Below are positions 55,345 to 63,240 of a stretch of 64,000 bases of DNA, piece by piece. Every line of letters starts with the position of its first letter. Position 1 is the first letter of the stretch. The notes below the pieces were generated by a model. That model ran no database searches and had not been told where the DNA came from. It saw only the letters and a list, made by a program, of their open reading frames with translations. Position numbers and translations under genes: made by a program. The DNA lies in contig NZ_CP030261.1 in the NCBI RefSeq assembly GCF_003312915.1, positions 1,612,001 through 1,676,000 on the forward strand, given 5' to 3'. This DNA comes from Flavobacterium fluviale. Its GTDB lineage: Bacteria > Bacteroidota > Bacteroidia > Flavobacteriales > Flavobacteriaceae.

Positions 55345-55761
55345 TTAATTATATACATGCACAACACTTCCAGAAGATTCTACACGATATTGTTTCATCG
55401 GGTATTCTTTTCCGCCAAGTCCTGTAAACAAATTATATTGAGTTTTATCGCAAGAACAAACAGCATAAATTCCGTCAATAGTCATGGCGGTGCATGATGT
55501 GAGTGCTTGGTTTGGACATGCCGCATCAAAAGCGGTGTAAGTTCCTTCACCCGTTTTCATTACCATAATTCCTTTTGCCCCATAGTTAGCCACATAAACA
55601 GGATTGCTCGGAAAGATCAATTTATTGTAAGTTGGAAGATTGGTATCCAAATAAGCATTTATAGAATAATTAGGAATATACGGATTGTTATTGCTTCTGT
55701 TGTTGTCGCTGCATGAAAATAAAACAGCTGTAAACGCGATAAAGAACCAGATTTTTTTCAT
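55345..55761 (-). CDS. Rieske-like lipoprotein lacking ligand histidines
   Basis: The product has 138 residues with lipobox VLFSC (Cys about 17). It has the Rieske-like layout, with TAFDAACPNQ (Cys about 82) and YAVCSCDKTQYNLFTG (Cys about 102 and 104). In true Rieske proteins these loops are CxH and CxxH; here both His are replaced, by Asn 84 and Asp 105. A [2Fe-2S] cluster of the usual type is therefore unlikely. Its function is unknown. It ends four bases after the convergent barrel gene. Confidence 0.72.
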   Translation of the reverse strand: MKKIWFFIAFTAVLFSCSDNNRSNNNPYIPNYSINAYLDTNLPTYNKLIFPSNPVYVANYGAKGIMVMKTGEGTYTAFDAACPNQALTSCTAMTIDGIYAVCSCDKTQYNLFTGLGGKEYPMKQYRVESSGSVVHVYN

Positions 55762-55853
55762 TATTTTAATAAGAATTAGTGAAACAAAAATAATTTATTT
55801 AGATTTGAAATCTATATGATTAACATATAATTATGTACTATTAAAAATTATAG

Positions 55854-55861
55854 TATATTTG
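55854..55861 (+). promoter_or_regulatory. -7 element for greA
   Basis: TATATTTG is an exact TAnnTTTG match, with a predicted transcript start a few bases downstream, just before the leader hairpin. Confidence 0.55.
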
Positions 55862-55868
55862 TGGTAAG

Positions 55869-55892
55869 AAAATCCCGTCGCGATGGGATTTT
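55869..55892 (+). promoter_or_regulatory. Terminator-like hairpin in the greA leader
   Basis: The arms AAAATCCC (55869-55876) and GGGATTTT (55885-55892) extend inward through GTCG/CGAT with one G-T pair and are followed by T bases. It lies at the extreme 5' end of the predicted transcript, 26 bases before the greA ATG. Confidence 0.6.
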
Positions 55893-55917
55893 TTGTATTT
55901 ATATAAACGATGAAGTT

Positions 55918-56394
55918 ATGAGTAATGTATCTTATTATACAGCAGAAGGTCTAAAGAAATTAAAAGATGAATTGGAGCACTTAAAAAGTGTAATGCGTCC
56001 AAAGGCATCTCAAGATATTGCAGAAGCGAGAGATAAAGGGGATTTGTCTGAAAACGCAGAATATGATGCTGCGAAAGAAGCACAAGGTTTATTAGAAATG
56101 AGAATTGCTAAGCTGGAAGAAGTATATTCAAATGCAAGATTAATTGATGAGTCTCAATTAGACGTTTCGAAGGTTTTGGTTTTATCGAATGTAAAAATCA
56201 AAAATCAAAGTAACGGTATGGAGATGAAATATACTCTTGTTGCAGAAAGTGAGGCAGATCTTAAAACAGGTAAAATCTCTGTAACTTCTCCTATTGGAAA
56301 AGGTTTACTAGGAAAATCTGTTGGAGAAGTTGCTGAAATCACTGTTCCTAACGGAGTTTTGAAATTTGAAATTCTTGAAATCTCAAGAGACTAA
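55918..56394 (+). CDS. greA: Transcription elongation factor GreA
   Basis: The product has 158 residues from ATG 55918; a frame opening at GTG 55861 would run through the promoter and hairpin. The N-terminal coiled coil (YYTAEGLKKLKDELEHLKSV ... DKGDLSENAEYDAAKEAQG) carries the acidic tip DLSENAEY. The C-terminal domain ends SPIGKGLLGKSVGEVAEI. It rescues backtracked RNA polymerase by stimulating transcript cleavage. The HIT gene follows 55 bases later. Confidence 0.96.
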   Translation: MSNVSYYTAEGLKKLKDELEHLKSVMRPKASQDIAEARDKGDLSENAEYDAAKEAQGLLEMRIAKLEEVYSNARLIDESQLDVSKVLVLSNVKIKNQSNGMEMKYTLVAESEADLKTGKISVTSPIGKGLLGKSVGEVAEITVPNGVLKFEILEISRD

Positions 56395-56399
56395 TTTTA

Positions 56400-56423
56400 G
56401 TTTAACCGTTTAATCGGTTAAAC
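56400..56423. repeat. Inverted repeat between greA and the HIT gene
   Basis: The arms GTTTAACCG (56400-56408) and CGGTTAAAC (56415-56423) are exact inverses; a related stretch GTTAAACGATTAAC follows. No T run, so a terminator is not clear. Confidence 0.5.
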
Positions 56424-56449
56424 AGTTAAACGATTAACCCAAAAAAACC

Positions 56450-56839
56450 ATGAGTTCAATATTCACTAAGATAGTAAACGGAGAAATTCCCGCATACAAA
56501 ATTGCTGAAGACGATAAATATTTGGCTTTTTTAGATGTAAATCCAAATGCTAAAGGGCATACGCTTTGCATTCCAAAACAAGAAATCGATAAGATTTTTG
56601 ATATGGAAGAAGAAGATTATTTAGGCTTAATGAAGTTTTCTAAAAAAGTAGCAGCAGCCTTAGAAAAAACGGTTCCGTGTAAAAGAATCGGAATTGCCGT
56701 TGTTGGACTTGAAGTTCCTCATGCCCACGTACATTTAATTCCGTTAAATGAAATGGATGAAATGCGTTTTCAAAATAAAGTTTCTCTTTCTAAAGAAGAA
56801 TTTGAAGCTTTAGCAAAAGATATTCAGGCGAATTTATAA
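56450..56839 (+). CDS. HIT family nucleotide hydrolase
   Basis: The product has 129 residues. Family marks are SIFTKIVNGEIPAYKI, NAKGHTLCIPK, and the triad motif PHAHVHLIPL (about residue 89). It would hydrolyse AMP derivatives such as adenosine 5'-monophosphoramidate. It is probably co-transcribed with greA. Confidence 0.94.
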   Translation: MSSIFTKIVNGEIPAYKIAEDDKYLAFLDVNPNAKGHTLCIPKQEIDKIFDMEEEDYLGLMKFSKKVAAALEKTVPCKRIGIAVVGLEVPHAHVHLIPLNEMDEMRFQNKVSLSKEEFEALAKDIQANL

Positions 56840-56927
56840 TGTTTTCACGAAATTTCAGACGAATTATAAGTTCGTTTTAAAGATTCGAAAAGAACTTCAA
56901 TTTCGCTCAATCTTACAAATAGATAAT

Positions 56928-56959
56928 AAAAGTGCAGTAAATAATTTTACTGCACTTTT
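56928..56959. terminator. Bidirectional terminator
   Basis: A perfect 14-bp stem (56928-56941 with 56946-56959, AAAAGTGCAGTAAA) has a 4-base loop between the convergent HIT and histidine-kinase genes. Confidence 0.88.
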
Positions 56960-58098
56960 TTATTTAATAAGATTTGAAAAGTAGTTCCTTTTCCTATTTC
57001 AGACTGTAATACTTTTATATTTCCATTATGGTATTCTTCAACAATTCTCTTCGTTAAAGAAAGACCAAGTCCCCAGCCGCGCTTTTTGGTAGTAAATCCT
57101 GGTTCAAAAATGGTTTTAAATTGTTTTTTAGAAATTCCTGTTCCAGAATCTTTCACATTAATTTTCACATTAAAAGCATCTTGCTCAATTTTAAGGTCTA
57201 AAGTTCCTTTTCCTTTCATAGCATCAATAGCATTTTTAACCAAGTTTTCAATAGTCCAGCTGTGCAAAGTTGGATTTATCATTGCAAAAATTGGTTCCTG
57301 CGGTGCCTGAAATGAAAACACGACTTGTTTTGAAAAACGCGACTGAAGATATTCGTAAGCATTTTTTGTCTCTTCTACAATATTATGAGACTCTAAAACT
57401 GGAACCGAACCAATTTTAGAAAAACGGTCCGTAATAGTCTGCAGACGTTCAATATCTTTTTCAATTTCAATACTGATCGAGGGATCAATTTCTTCTGTTT
57501 TTAATATTTCGACCCATCCTATAAGAGACGACAGCGGTGTTCCAATTTGATGTGCTGTCTCTTTTGCCATTCCTGCCCAAAGCTTATTTTGAGTCGCCAT
57601 TTTGGTGCTTTTATAAAAATTATAAATTAAAGCAACACATAAAACGATAATTAGAAGTAATGCAATCGGATAATATTTGAGTTTATTTAGTAATCCTGAA
57701 TTTCCATAGTATAGTGTTTGGTATTTTCCAGGTGCATATTCAAAAGTTATCGGCTCATTTTCATTTCTTAATTTTTTTAAATAACCTGCTCTTTTTTTCT
57801 TATTGTTTAGAATTTCGTCTGGAACATTTGTAGCGCTCACAACTTTGTCATACAATATTACTAAAGCAGGAATAGAGGTATTATTATTGATAATTTGAAG
57901 CGGCAGTTCGACATCGGTATTTTCGTTTGCATTTACAATTGTAATTTGTGCATTTACAAAAAGTTTCATCTTCAAACGTTCTTCATTTTTAAAGATTTGG
58001 AAAAAAGTATAAGTGTTCCAAAGAATTAGAGAAATGATAATAAAGCAAACGGAAATGATGATCCAACGGGTTGTATTTGTTCTTTCTGAAAAAGACAT
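56947..58098 (-). CDS. Membrane sensor histidine kinase
   Basis: The product has 383 residues from ATG 58098; an in-frame ATG at 58137 adds 13. Two membrane helices (about 12-36 and 145-165) enclose a small periplasmic sensor. The phospho-acceptor His is in KETAHQIGTPLSSLIGW. ATP-binding boxes follow: NLVKNAIDAM, DSGTGISKK and GWGLGLSLTKRIVEEYHNG. No response regulator is adjacent, so it is an orphan kinase here. The stop codon lies inside the bidirectional hairpin. Confidence 0.92.
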   Translation of the reverse strand: MSFSERTNTTRWIIISVCFIIISLILWNTYTFFQIFKNEERLKMKLFVNAQITIVNANENTDVELPLQIINNNTSIPALVILYDKVVSATNVPDEILNNKKKRAGYLKKLRNENEPITFEYAPGKYQTLYYGNSGLLNKLKYYPIALLLIIVLCVALIYNFYKSTKMATQNKLWAGMAKETAHQIGTPLSSLIGWVEILKTEEIDPSISIEIEKDIERLQTITDRFSKIGSVPVLESHNIVEETKNAYEYLQSRFSKQVVFSFQAPQEPIFAMINPTLHSWTIENLVKNAIDAMKGKGTLDLKIEQDAFNVKINVKDSGTGISKKQFKTIFEPGFTTKKRGWGLGLSLTKRIVEEYHNGNIKVLQSEIGKGTTFQILLNKKVQ

Positions 58099-58212
58099 AT
58101 CAATTATTTTGTGGTATAAATATAACGAAATATACACATTTTATATTTTGCGAATGCCGAAAGTTTTTTTGTTTTATCTGTAAAACAATTTCTCATAATT
58201 AAACCATTTCAA

Positions 58213-58220
58213 TACTTTTG
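58213..58220 (+). promoter_or_regulatory. -7 element for the flavin reductase gene
   Basis: TACTTTTG matches TAnnTTTG. The implied transcript start (about 58227) leaves almost no leader for ATG 58232 and a normal one for 58259, so it helps to choose the start. Confidence 0.55.
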
Positions 58221-58258
58221 CAGGTACCAAAATGAGATTTGGTTTTAAATTAAAAAGT

Positions 58259-59134
58259 ATGATAAGTATTAATCCAAAAGAGATTCCAACAGCGCAATTG
58301 CAAGGCTATCTGCAAAGTGCGGTGGGACCGAGACCAATTGCTTTTGCAAGTACAATCAGCGAAAAGGGAATTCCGAACCTGTCACCGTTCAGTTTCTTTA
58401 ACGTTTTTAGTGCTAATCCTCCAATATTGGTTTTTTCACCGTCACGCCGCGTTCGTGATAATACAATCAAACATACTTTAATTAATGCCGAAGCAACTCG
58501 AGAAGTTGTTATAAATGTTGTAAATTACAACTTAGTACAACAGACGTCTTTAGCAAGTACAGAATATGGAGACGGAGTAAACGAATTCATAAAAGCCGGC
58601 CTAACGCAGATTCCTTCAGATTTAGTAAAACCCTATCGTGTAAAAGAGTCTCCCGTTCAGTTTGAATGTAAGATTACGCAGATTATTCCGTTAGGAGAAG
58701 AAGGCGGTGCAGGAAATTTAATTTTATGTGAAGTTGTAAAAATTCATATTCACGAATCTATTTTAGATGAAAATGGATTAATTGATCAGCATAAAATTGA
58801 TTTGGTTTCGAGACTTGGAAATAACTGGTATTCAAGATCCAACCAAGGACTTTTTGAAGTTGCAAAACCATTGACAACACTGGGAGTAGGCGTAGATGCT
58901 GTGCCCGATTTCGTAAAAGAAAGTGATGTTTTTGATGGAAATGATTTAGGTAAATTAGGCAACATTGAAGCCTTGCCTACAAAAGAAGAAGTTAGTATAT
59001 TTGTGAAAGAAAATTTTTCTGTCAAAGGAGTTTTAAGTTCAGATGACCAGAAAAAAGTACACTTAGAAGCCAAAAAATATCTTGACAACGGCGATGTTGA
59101 ATCGGCTTGGAAAGTGCTTTTAGCCAAAAAATAA
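58259..59134 (+). CDS. Flavin reductase-like FMN-binding protein
   Basis: The product has 291 residues from ATG 58259. The split-barrel flavin-binding domain (about 20-195) has VGPRPIAFASTISEKGIPNLSPFSFFNVFSANPP, the usual signature. A C-terminal helical extension (about 200-291) is common in Bacteroidota members. It is predicted to be an NAD(P)H:flavin oxidoreductase or a related FMN protein; the electron partner is unknown. The DUF3127 gene follows 33 bases later. Confidence 0.88.
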   Translation: MISINPKEIPTAQLQGYLQSAVGPRPIAFASTISEKGIPNLSPFSFFNVFSANPPILVFSPSRRVRDNTIKHTLINAEATREVVINVVNYNLVQQTSLASTEYGDGVNEFIKAGLTQIPSDLVKPYRVKESPVQFECKITQIIPLGEEGGAGNLILCEVVKIHIHESILDENGLIDQHKIDLVSRLGNNWYSRSNQGLFEVAKPLTTLGVGVDAVPDFVKESDVFDGNDLGKLGNIEALPTKEEVSIFVKENFSVKGVLSSDDQKKVHLEAKKYLDNGDVESAWKVLLAKK

Positions 59135-59167
59135 AAGAAATAGAAACAATAATTAATATAGACGAAG

Positions 59168-59539
59168 ATGGAAGTTACAGGAAAAGTAAAAGTGGTTAAC
59201 CCAGAGCAGCAAGTTAGTGCCTCATTCAAAAAAAGAGAGTTAGTTGTTACTACTGAGGAGCAGTATCCACAACATATTTTAATCGAATTTACACAAGATA
59301 AATGCGATTTGTTGAGTAGCTATAAACAAGGAGAGGCAGTAAAAGTTTCTATCAATTTAAGAGGAAGAGAATGGGTTAATCCACAAGGAGAAACTAGATA
59401 TTTCAATAGTATTCAAGGTTGGAGAATCGAAAGATTAGCAGATGCTGCTCCTACACAAGCACCGCCAATGCCAACAGCAGAAACTTTTGCTCCAGCAACA
59501 AACGTTAACGAAGACGAACCAGACGATTTACCGTTCTAA
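59168..59539 (+). CDS. DUF3127 protein with SSB-like acidic tail
   Basis: The product has 123 residues. The N-terminal about 90 residues form a beta-rich OB-like domain (MEVTGKVKVVNPEQQVSASF, VSINLRGREWVNPQGETRYF) of the DUF3127 type. A Pro/Ala linker and a final EDEPDDLPF follow. That end is the same as the protein-docking tip of bacterial SSB. A single-strand nucleic-acid-binding role is inferred, not shown. Confidence 0.82.
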   Translation: MEVTGKVKVVNPEQQVSASFKKRELVVTTEEQYPQHILIEFTQDKCDLLSSYKQGEAVKVSINLRGREWVNPQGETRYFNSIQGWRIERLADAAPTQAPPMPTAETFAPATNVNEDEPDDLPF

Positions 59540-59565
59540 ACGTAAACTTTAAATTCCAAAAAGAT

Positions 59566-59612
59566 AAATTCCAAATTCCAAAGCATGAAGTTGTATTTGG
59601 AGTTTGGAATTT
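59566..59612 (+). terminator. Terminator after the DUF3127 gene
   Basis: 17-base arms 59566-59582 and 59596-59612 pair with one mismatch and are followed by TTTG and more T. The arms share AAATTCCAAATTCCAAA with the gldJ terminator. Confidence 0.7.
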
Positions 59613-59661
59613 TGTTTTTGAATTCATTTTTCGATTCACACGCAGAGAGTTTACAGCGGGT

Positions 59662-59770
59662 TTTGTCATTTCGACCGAAGGGAGAAATCTTCGGTAGTAA
59701 CTCTACAAAGATCTGTCAGTTCTGTGAGGAGTTTCTCGTGAAGATTTCTCCCTTCGGTCGAAATGACAAA
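59662..59770. repeat. Perfect 30-bp inverted repeat, dispersed-element type
   Basis: The arms 59662-59691 and 59741-59770 (core CATTTCGACCGAAGGGAGAA) are exact inverses around a 49-base loop. It contains the short false frame at 59585-59785. It resembles a MITE-like palindromic repeat. Confidence 0.88.
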
Positions 59771-59807
59771 TCAGATGTATTTTGAATTTTAAAATTGATT
59801 ATAAAAA

Positions 59808-60446
59808 ATGCATTACATATTCAAAGACTTATTTTTTCCGCCAGTCACAGAAGCAGATGAAGAAGGTGTTTTGGCTATTGGAGGCGATCTCAGTCCAGAA
59901 CGTTTACAACTAGCTTATAAAAGCGGCATTTTTCCGTGGTTCAATGAAGGCGAGCCTATTCTTTGGTGGGCGCCAGATCCCAGAATGGTATTGTTTTTTG
60001 ATGAATTGATAATATCCAAAAGCATGCGGAATGTCTTAAATAGGAAAATGTTTAAAGTTACTTTCAATAAAAATTTCAAAGAAGTAATCTTAAATTGCCA
60101 GCAGATAAAACGTGACGGTCAGAACGGAACTTGGATTTCTAACGAAATGATTGATGCTTATTGTAAATTAAATGAAGACGGAATTGCTAAATCTGTTGAG
60201 GTTTGGCAGGATGAAACTTTGGTTGGAGGTTTGTACGGAATTGATCTCGGAAATGTTTTTTGTGGAGAAAGTATGTTTTCTAAAGTTTCAAATGCCTCAA
60301 AAACAGCTTTTATTGCTTTAGCATTATATTTGCAAAAAGAAAACTATAAATTATTAGATTGTCAGGTTTATAATCCACATCTAGAAAGTTTAGGATGCCG
60401 TGAAATTGACCGCGAAGAATTTATGTCTATTTTAAAAAATAAATAA
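59808..60446 (+). CDS. aat: Leucyl/phenylalanyl-tRNA--protein transferase
   Basis: The product has 212 residues. It adds Leu or Phe to proteins with N-terminal Arg or Lys, marking them for ClpS/ClpAP. Marks are GGDLSPERLQLAYKSGIFPWF, WWAPDPRMVLF, GTWISNEMIDAY, GESMFSKVSNASKTAF and DCQVYNPHLESLGCREIDREEF. The MOSC gene follows two bases after its stop. Confidence 0.95.
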   Translation: MHYIFKDLFFPPVTEADEEGVLAIGGDLSPERLQLAYKSGIFPWFNEGEPILWWAPDPRMVLFFDELIISKSMRNVLNRKMFKVTFNKNFKEVILNCQQIKRDGQNGTWISNEMIDAYCKLNEDGIAKSVEVWQDETLVGGLYGIDLGNVFCGESMFSKVSNASKTAFIALALYLQKENYKLLDCQVYNPHLESLGCREIDREEFMSILKNK

Positions 60447-60448
60447 AA

Positions 60449-61243
60449 ATGAGTGCAGTATACAGTGTAAAAGAAATTTACATTTATCCAATAAAAAGTC
60501 TGGCAGGAATAAGCTGTAAAGATGCTGTTGCCCAAGAAATGGGATTTGAAAATGACCGCAGATGGATGTTAATTGATGCAGATAATCAAATGATCACGCA
60601 GAGAGAACATCCAATCATGAGTCAGTTTTATCCACAAATTGCTGATGGAAAACTTAGTTTAGTTTTTGAAGAACAACAACATGAATTTTCTATTGATGAA
60701 TATATAAATGCTAAAATTGAAACAACTGTTTGGGATGATAAAACAGAAGTTTTTGAGGTTAGTAAAAACACTTCAAAATGGTTTAGCGATTGTTTGGGTT
60801 TTGAATGTAAACTAGTTAAAATAAATAATCTTGGAGACCGCAGGCATGAAAGTTCCAAACTCAAAGAAACTTTTAATGTTAGTCTAGCCGATGGATACCC
60901 ATATTTATTGGTTGGAACAGAAAGTATGGATGTCTTAAATGATAAATTAGAACAAAAAATTACTGTAAAAAGATTTCGTCCTAACATTGTTATTAATACT
61001 GAAAACGCTCACGAAGAAGACAATTTTACTACTTTTAAAATTGGAGAAGTGGAGTTTAAAAACATTAAAATCTGCGAAAGATGTATTATGGTCAACAATG
61101 ATCCAGAGAAAGGAATTGTAAAAAAAGAACCACTAAAAACACTCAGCAAATACAGAAGGGTAGGTAATGCGGTTTTTTTTGGAACTAACATTGTCAGTTT
61201 AAATTCGGGAATTATAAGTGTTGGGGATGAGGTTGTATTTTAA
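60449..61243 (+). CDS. MOSC domain protein (YcbX-like, molybdenum cofactor)
   Basis: The product has 264 residues. An N-terminal MOSC_N beta-barrel (about 5-115, IYIYPIKSLAGISCKDAV) is joined to a MOSC domain with the cofactor-type Cys in KICERCIMVNNDPEKG (about residue 209). It lacks the ferredoxin domain of E. coli YcbX. Detoxification of N-hydroxylated compounds is the likely role by family. Its 3' end overlaps thiF by four bases. Confidence 0.88.
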   Translation: MSAVYSVKEIYIYPIKSLAGISCKDAVAQEMGFENDRRWMLIDADNQMITQREHPIMSQFYPQIADGKLSLVFEEQQHEFSIDEYINAKIETTVWDDKTEVFEVSKNTSKWFSDCLGFECKLVKINNLGDRRHESSKLKETFNVSLADGYPYLLVGTESMDVLNDKLEQKITVKRFRPNIVINTENAHEEDNFTTFKIGEVEFKNIKICERCIMVNNDPEKGIVKKEPLKTLSKYRRVGNAVFFGTNIVSLNSGIISVGDEVVF

Positions 61244-61950
61244 AAATTCAGCTTTGTAAAGTTCCAGTTTAAAGTATTAAAAATTACAAGCTCGTTTTTT
61301 AAAGTTGGTAATTCCAAAATTAATTTTAAGGTTTCGTGTGCCATCATATTGCCAATAATTCCGGGAAGTGTTCCTAAAACTCCATTCAAATTACAATTCG
61401 GAACATCTTTTGGATCTGGCATTTCTGGAAATAAATCACGCAGATTTTTACTTCCGTTATGATTAAAAACCGCAATTTGTCCTTCAAACTTTAAAATGCT
61501 TCCGTAAACTAATGGTTTTTTAAGCTGAACACAAGTATCATTGACCAAATAACGAGTCGAAAAATTATCAGAACCATCTACAATAATGTCAAATTGTTCT
61601 ATAATTTTTGAAGCATTTTCTGAAGTTAATTTTTCATTAATCTCAACAGTTTCAATCAGCGGATTTAATTTAGAAATAACATCTTTTGCCACAACTGCTT
61701 TGTGCTGGCCAATTTCGTTTTCGGTATATAAGATCTGTCTGTGCAGATTATGAATTTCAATCGTATCAAAATCCATAATTCCGATAAAACCAACTCCGGC
61801 CGTTGCAATATATTGTAAAATAGGGCAGCCCAAACCACCAGCTCCAATTACTAAAACACGTGCTTTTTTTAATTTTTCCTGACCTTCATCACCAATTTCA
61901 GGGAGAATAGTTTGTCTGTTGTAACGAAGGAATTCTTTGATAATGCTCAT
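61240..61950 (-). CDS. thiF: ThiF/MoeB-type adenylyltransferase
   Basis: The product has 236 residues. It would adenylate the C-terminal Gly of ThiS for sulphur transfer. Marks are RYNRQTILPEIGDEGQEKL, the nucleotide loop VIGAGGLGCP, DFDTIEIHNLHRQIL and GSDNFSTRYLVND. The CxxC zinc pairs of MoeB/ThiF are not visible. Close neighbours thiH and thiG on the same strand support ThiF over MoeB. An AT-rich repeat-like gap of 84 bases separates it from thiH. Confidence 0.88.
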   Translation of the reverse strand: MSIIKEFLRYNRQTILPEIGDEGQEKLKKARVLVIGAGGLGCPILQYIATAGVGFIGIMDFDTIEIHNLHRQILYTENEIGQHKAVVAKDVISKLNPLIETVEINEKLTSENASKIIEQFDIIVDGSDNFSTRYLVNDTCVQLKKPLVYGSILKFEGQIAVFNHNGSKNLRDLFPEMPDPKDVPNCNLNGVLGTLPGIIGNMMAHETLKLILELPTLKNELVIFNTLNWNFTKLNF

Positions 61951-62034
61951 TTTTTTAATTGTGAATTGTGAGTTGTGAATTGTAAAATTTTAAGTCCACA
62001 AACCTTAAACCTTAAACCTGAAACCTGAAACGTT
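61951..62034. repeat. Simple repeats between thiF and thiH
   Basis: Tandem copies of TTGTGAATTGTGA-like text (61968-61984) and of AAACCTTAAACC/AAACCTGAAACC text (62000-62031) fill the gap. The latter shares AACCTGAAACCTGAAAC with the inverted repeat at 39237-39297. Confidence 0.6.
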
Positions 62035-63147
62035 TCAACTATAAACTTTATCCCAATCTTTCCAAACAGGTTCGTAGCCGGCTTTTTTAATAATTTTTGA
62101 AATTTCAGCTACAGATCGTTCGTCGCTTATTTCAAATTGTTCTAATGATTGCGGATCAACAACATAACCACCTGGATTTGTTTTAGAACCAGCGCTCATA
62201 CTTGTAACTCCGATTGGAATAATATTGTTTCTAAATTTCTCGTTTTCACGAGTTGAAATCGAAATTTCTAAATCTTCATTCCATAAACGATATGCGCAGA
62301 TTAACTGTGTCAAATCTTTATCATCCATAATAAAATTGGGTTCAATAATACCTTCGGCAGGGCGGAGGCGCGGAAAAGAAACCGAATATTTCGTCTGCCA
62401 ATATTTTTTTTGAAGATAATCTAAATGCAAAGCATTGAAAAAACTGTCTGTTCGCCAATCTTCCAGACCTAATAAAACACCTAAACCAATCTTATGAATT
62501 CCGGCAGTTCCTATTCTATCTGGAGTTTCTAATCTATAGTCGAAATTTGATTTTTTTCCTTTCGTATGATATTTTTTGTAAACTTCCTGATGATAAGTTT
62601 CCTGATAAACCAAAACCGAATAAACTCCAGCTTCATGCAGACGTTCATAATCTTCTGTAGAAAGCGGCTGGACTTCAACCGAAATAATCGAAAAATCTTT
62701 TCGAATTAAGTCAATTGCATTTAGAAAATAGTTAATATTTACGGTGTAATTGGCTTCGCCCGTGACCAGTAAAACATGATCGAAGCCATTGTTTTTTAAG
62801 GCTTCAACTTCAAGTTTTATCTCAGCATCAGAAAGTGTTTTTCTTTTAATTTTATTGTCTAAACTAAATCCGCAATACGTACAAATGTTCTGGCATTCGT
62901 TGCTTAAATACAAAGGTGCATACATTTGAATCGTTTTCCCGAAGCGTTTTTTCGTAATTTCATGGCATTTCTGTGCCATTTGTTCTAAATAATTTTGTGC
63001 AATTGGAGAAATCAAGACTAGAAAATCATCGAGATTTAGTTTAGTTTTTGCCAAAGTCTGCTCGACATCTTTTGACGTGGTTTTGTATATTTTGGATTGA
63101 ATAGAATCCCAATTATATTGCTCAAAAATAGATTTGAATGTGTTCAT
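62035..63147 (-). CDS. thiH: 2-iminoacetate synthase ThiH
   Basis: The product has 370 residues from ATG 63147; the longer frame to 63192 would run into a palindromic repeat. The radical-SAM cluster motif is in NECQNICTYCGFS (CxxxCxxC, about residue 85). Further marks are HVLLVTGEANYTV, YQETYHQEVYKKYH and the C-terminal EISDERSVAEI. It splits tyrosine to dehydroglycine for thiazole formation. It lies between thiG and thiF. Confidence 0.95.
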   Translation of the reverse strand: MNTFKSIFEQYNWDSIQSKIYKTTSKDVEQTLAKTKLNLDDFLVLISPIAQNYLEQMAQKCHEITKKRFGKTIQMYAPLYLSNECQNICTYCGFSLDNKIKRKTLSDAEIKLEVEALKNNGFDHVLLVTGEANYTVNINYFLNAIDLIRKDFSIISVEVQPLSTEDYERLHEAGVYSVLVYQETYHQEVYKKYHTKGKKSNFDYRLETPDRIGTAGIHKIGLGVLLGLEDWRTDSFFNALHLDYLQKKYWQTKYSVSFPRLRPAEGIIEPNFIMDDKDLTQLICAYRLWNEDLEISISTRENEKFRNNIIPIGVTSMSAGSKTNPGGYVVDPQSLEQFEISDERSVAEISKIIKKAGYEPVWKDWDKVYS

Positions 63148-63151
63148 AGTT

Positions 63152-63237
63152 TTTAACCGCAAAGCACGCGGAGATTTACGCAAGGTTCGCAAAGCTTTGC
63201 GTTCTTAGCGCTTTTCTTTGCGAACTTTGCGGTTAAA
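63152..63237. repeat. Nested palindromic repeat between thiG and thiH
   Basis: The outer 13-bp arms 63152-63164 and 63225-63237 (TTTAACCGCAAAG) are exact inverses; inner arms with TTCGCAAAG and CTTTGCGAA pair as well. It almost fills the gap and could change thiH expression relative to thiG. Confidence 0.8.
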
Positions 63238-63240
63238 TTT

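Noticed and set aside
59585-59785. 66-codon frame with KISPFGRND
   Set aside because: It is made by the 30-bp inverted repeat and its loop; such frames arise wherever the repeat lies and lack a ribosome-binding context.
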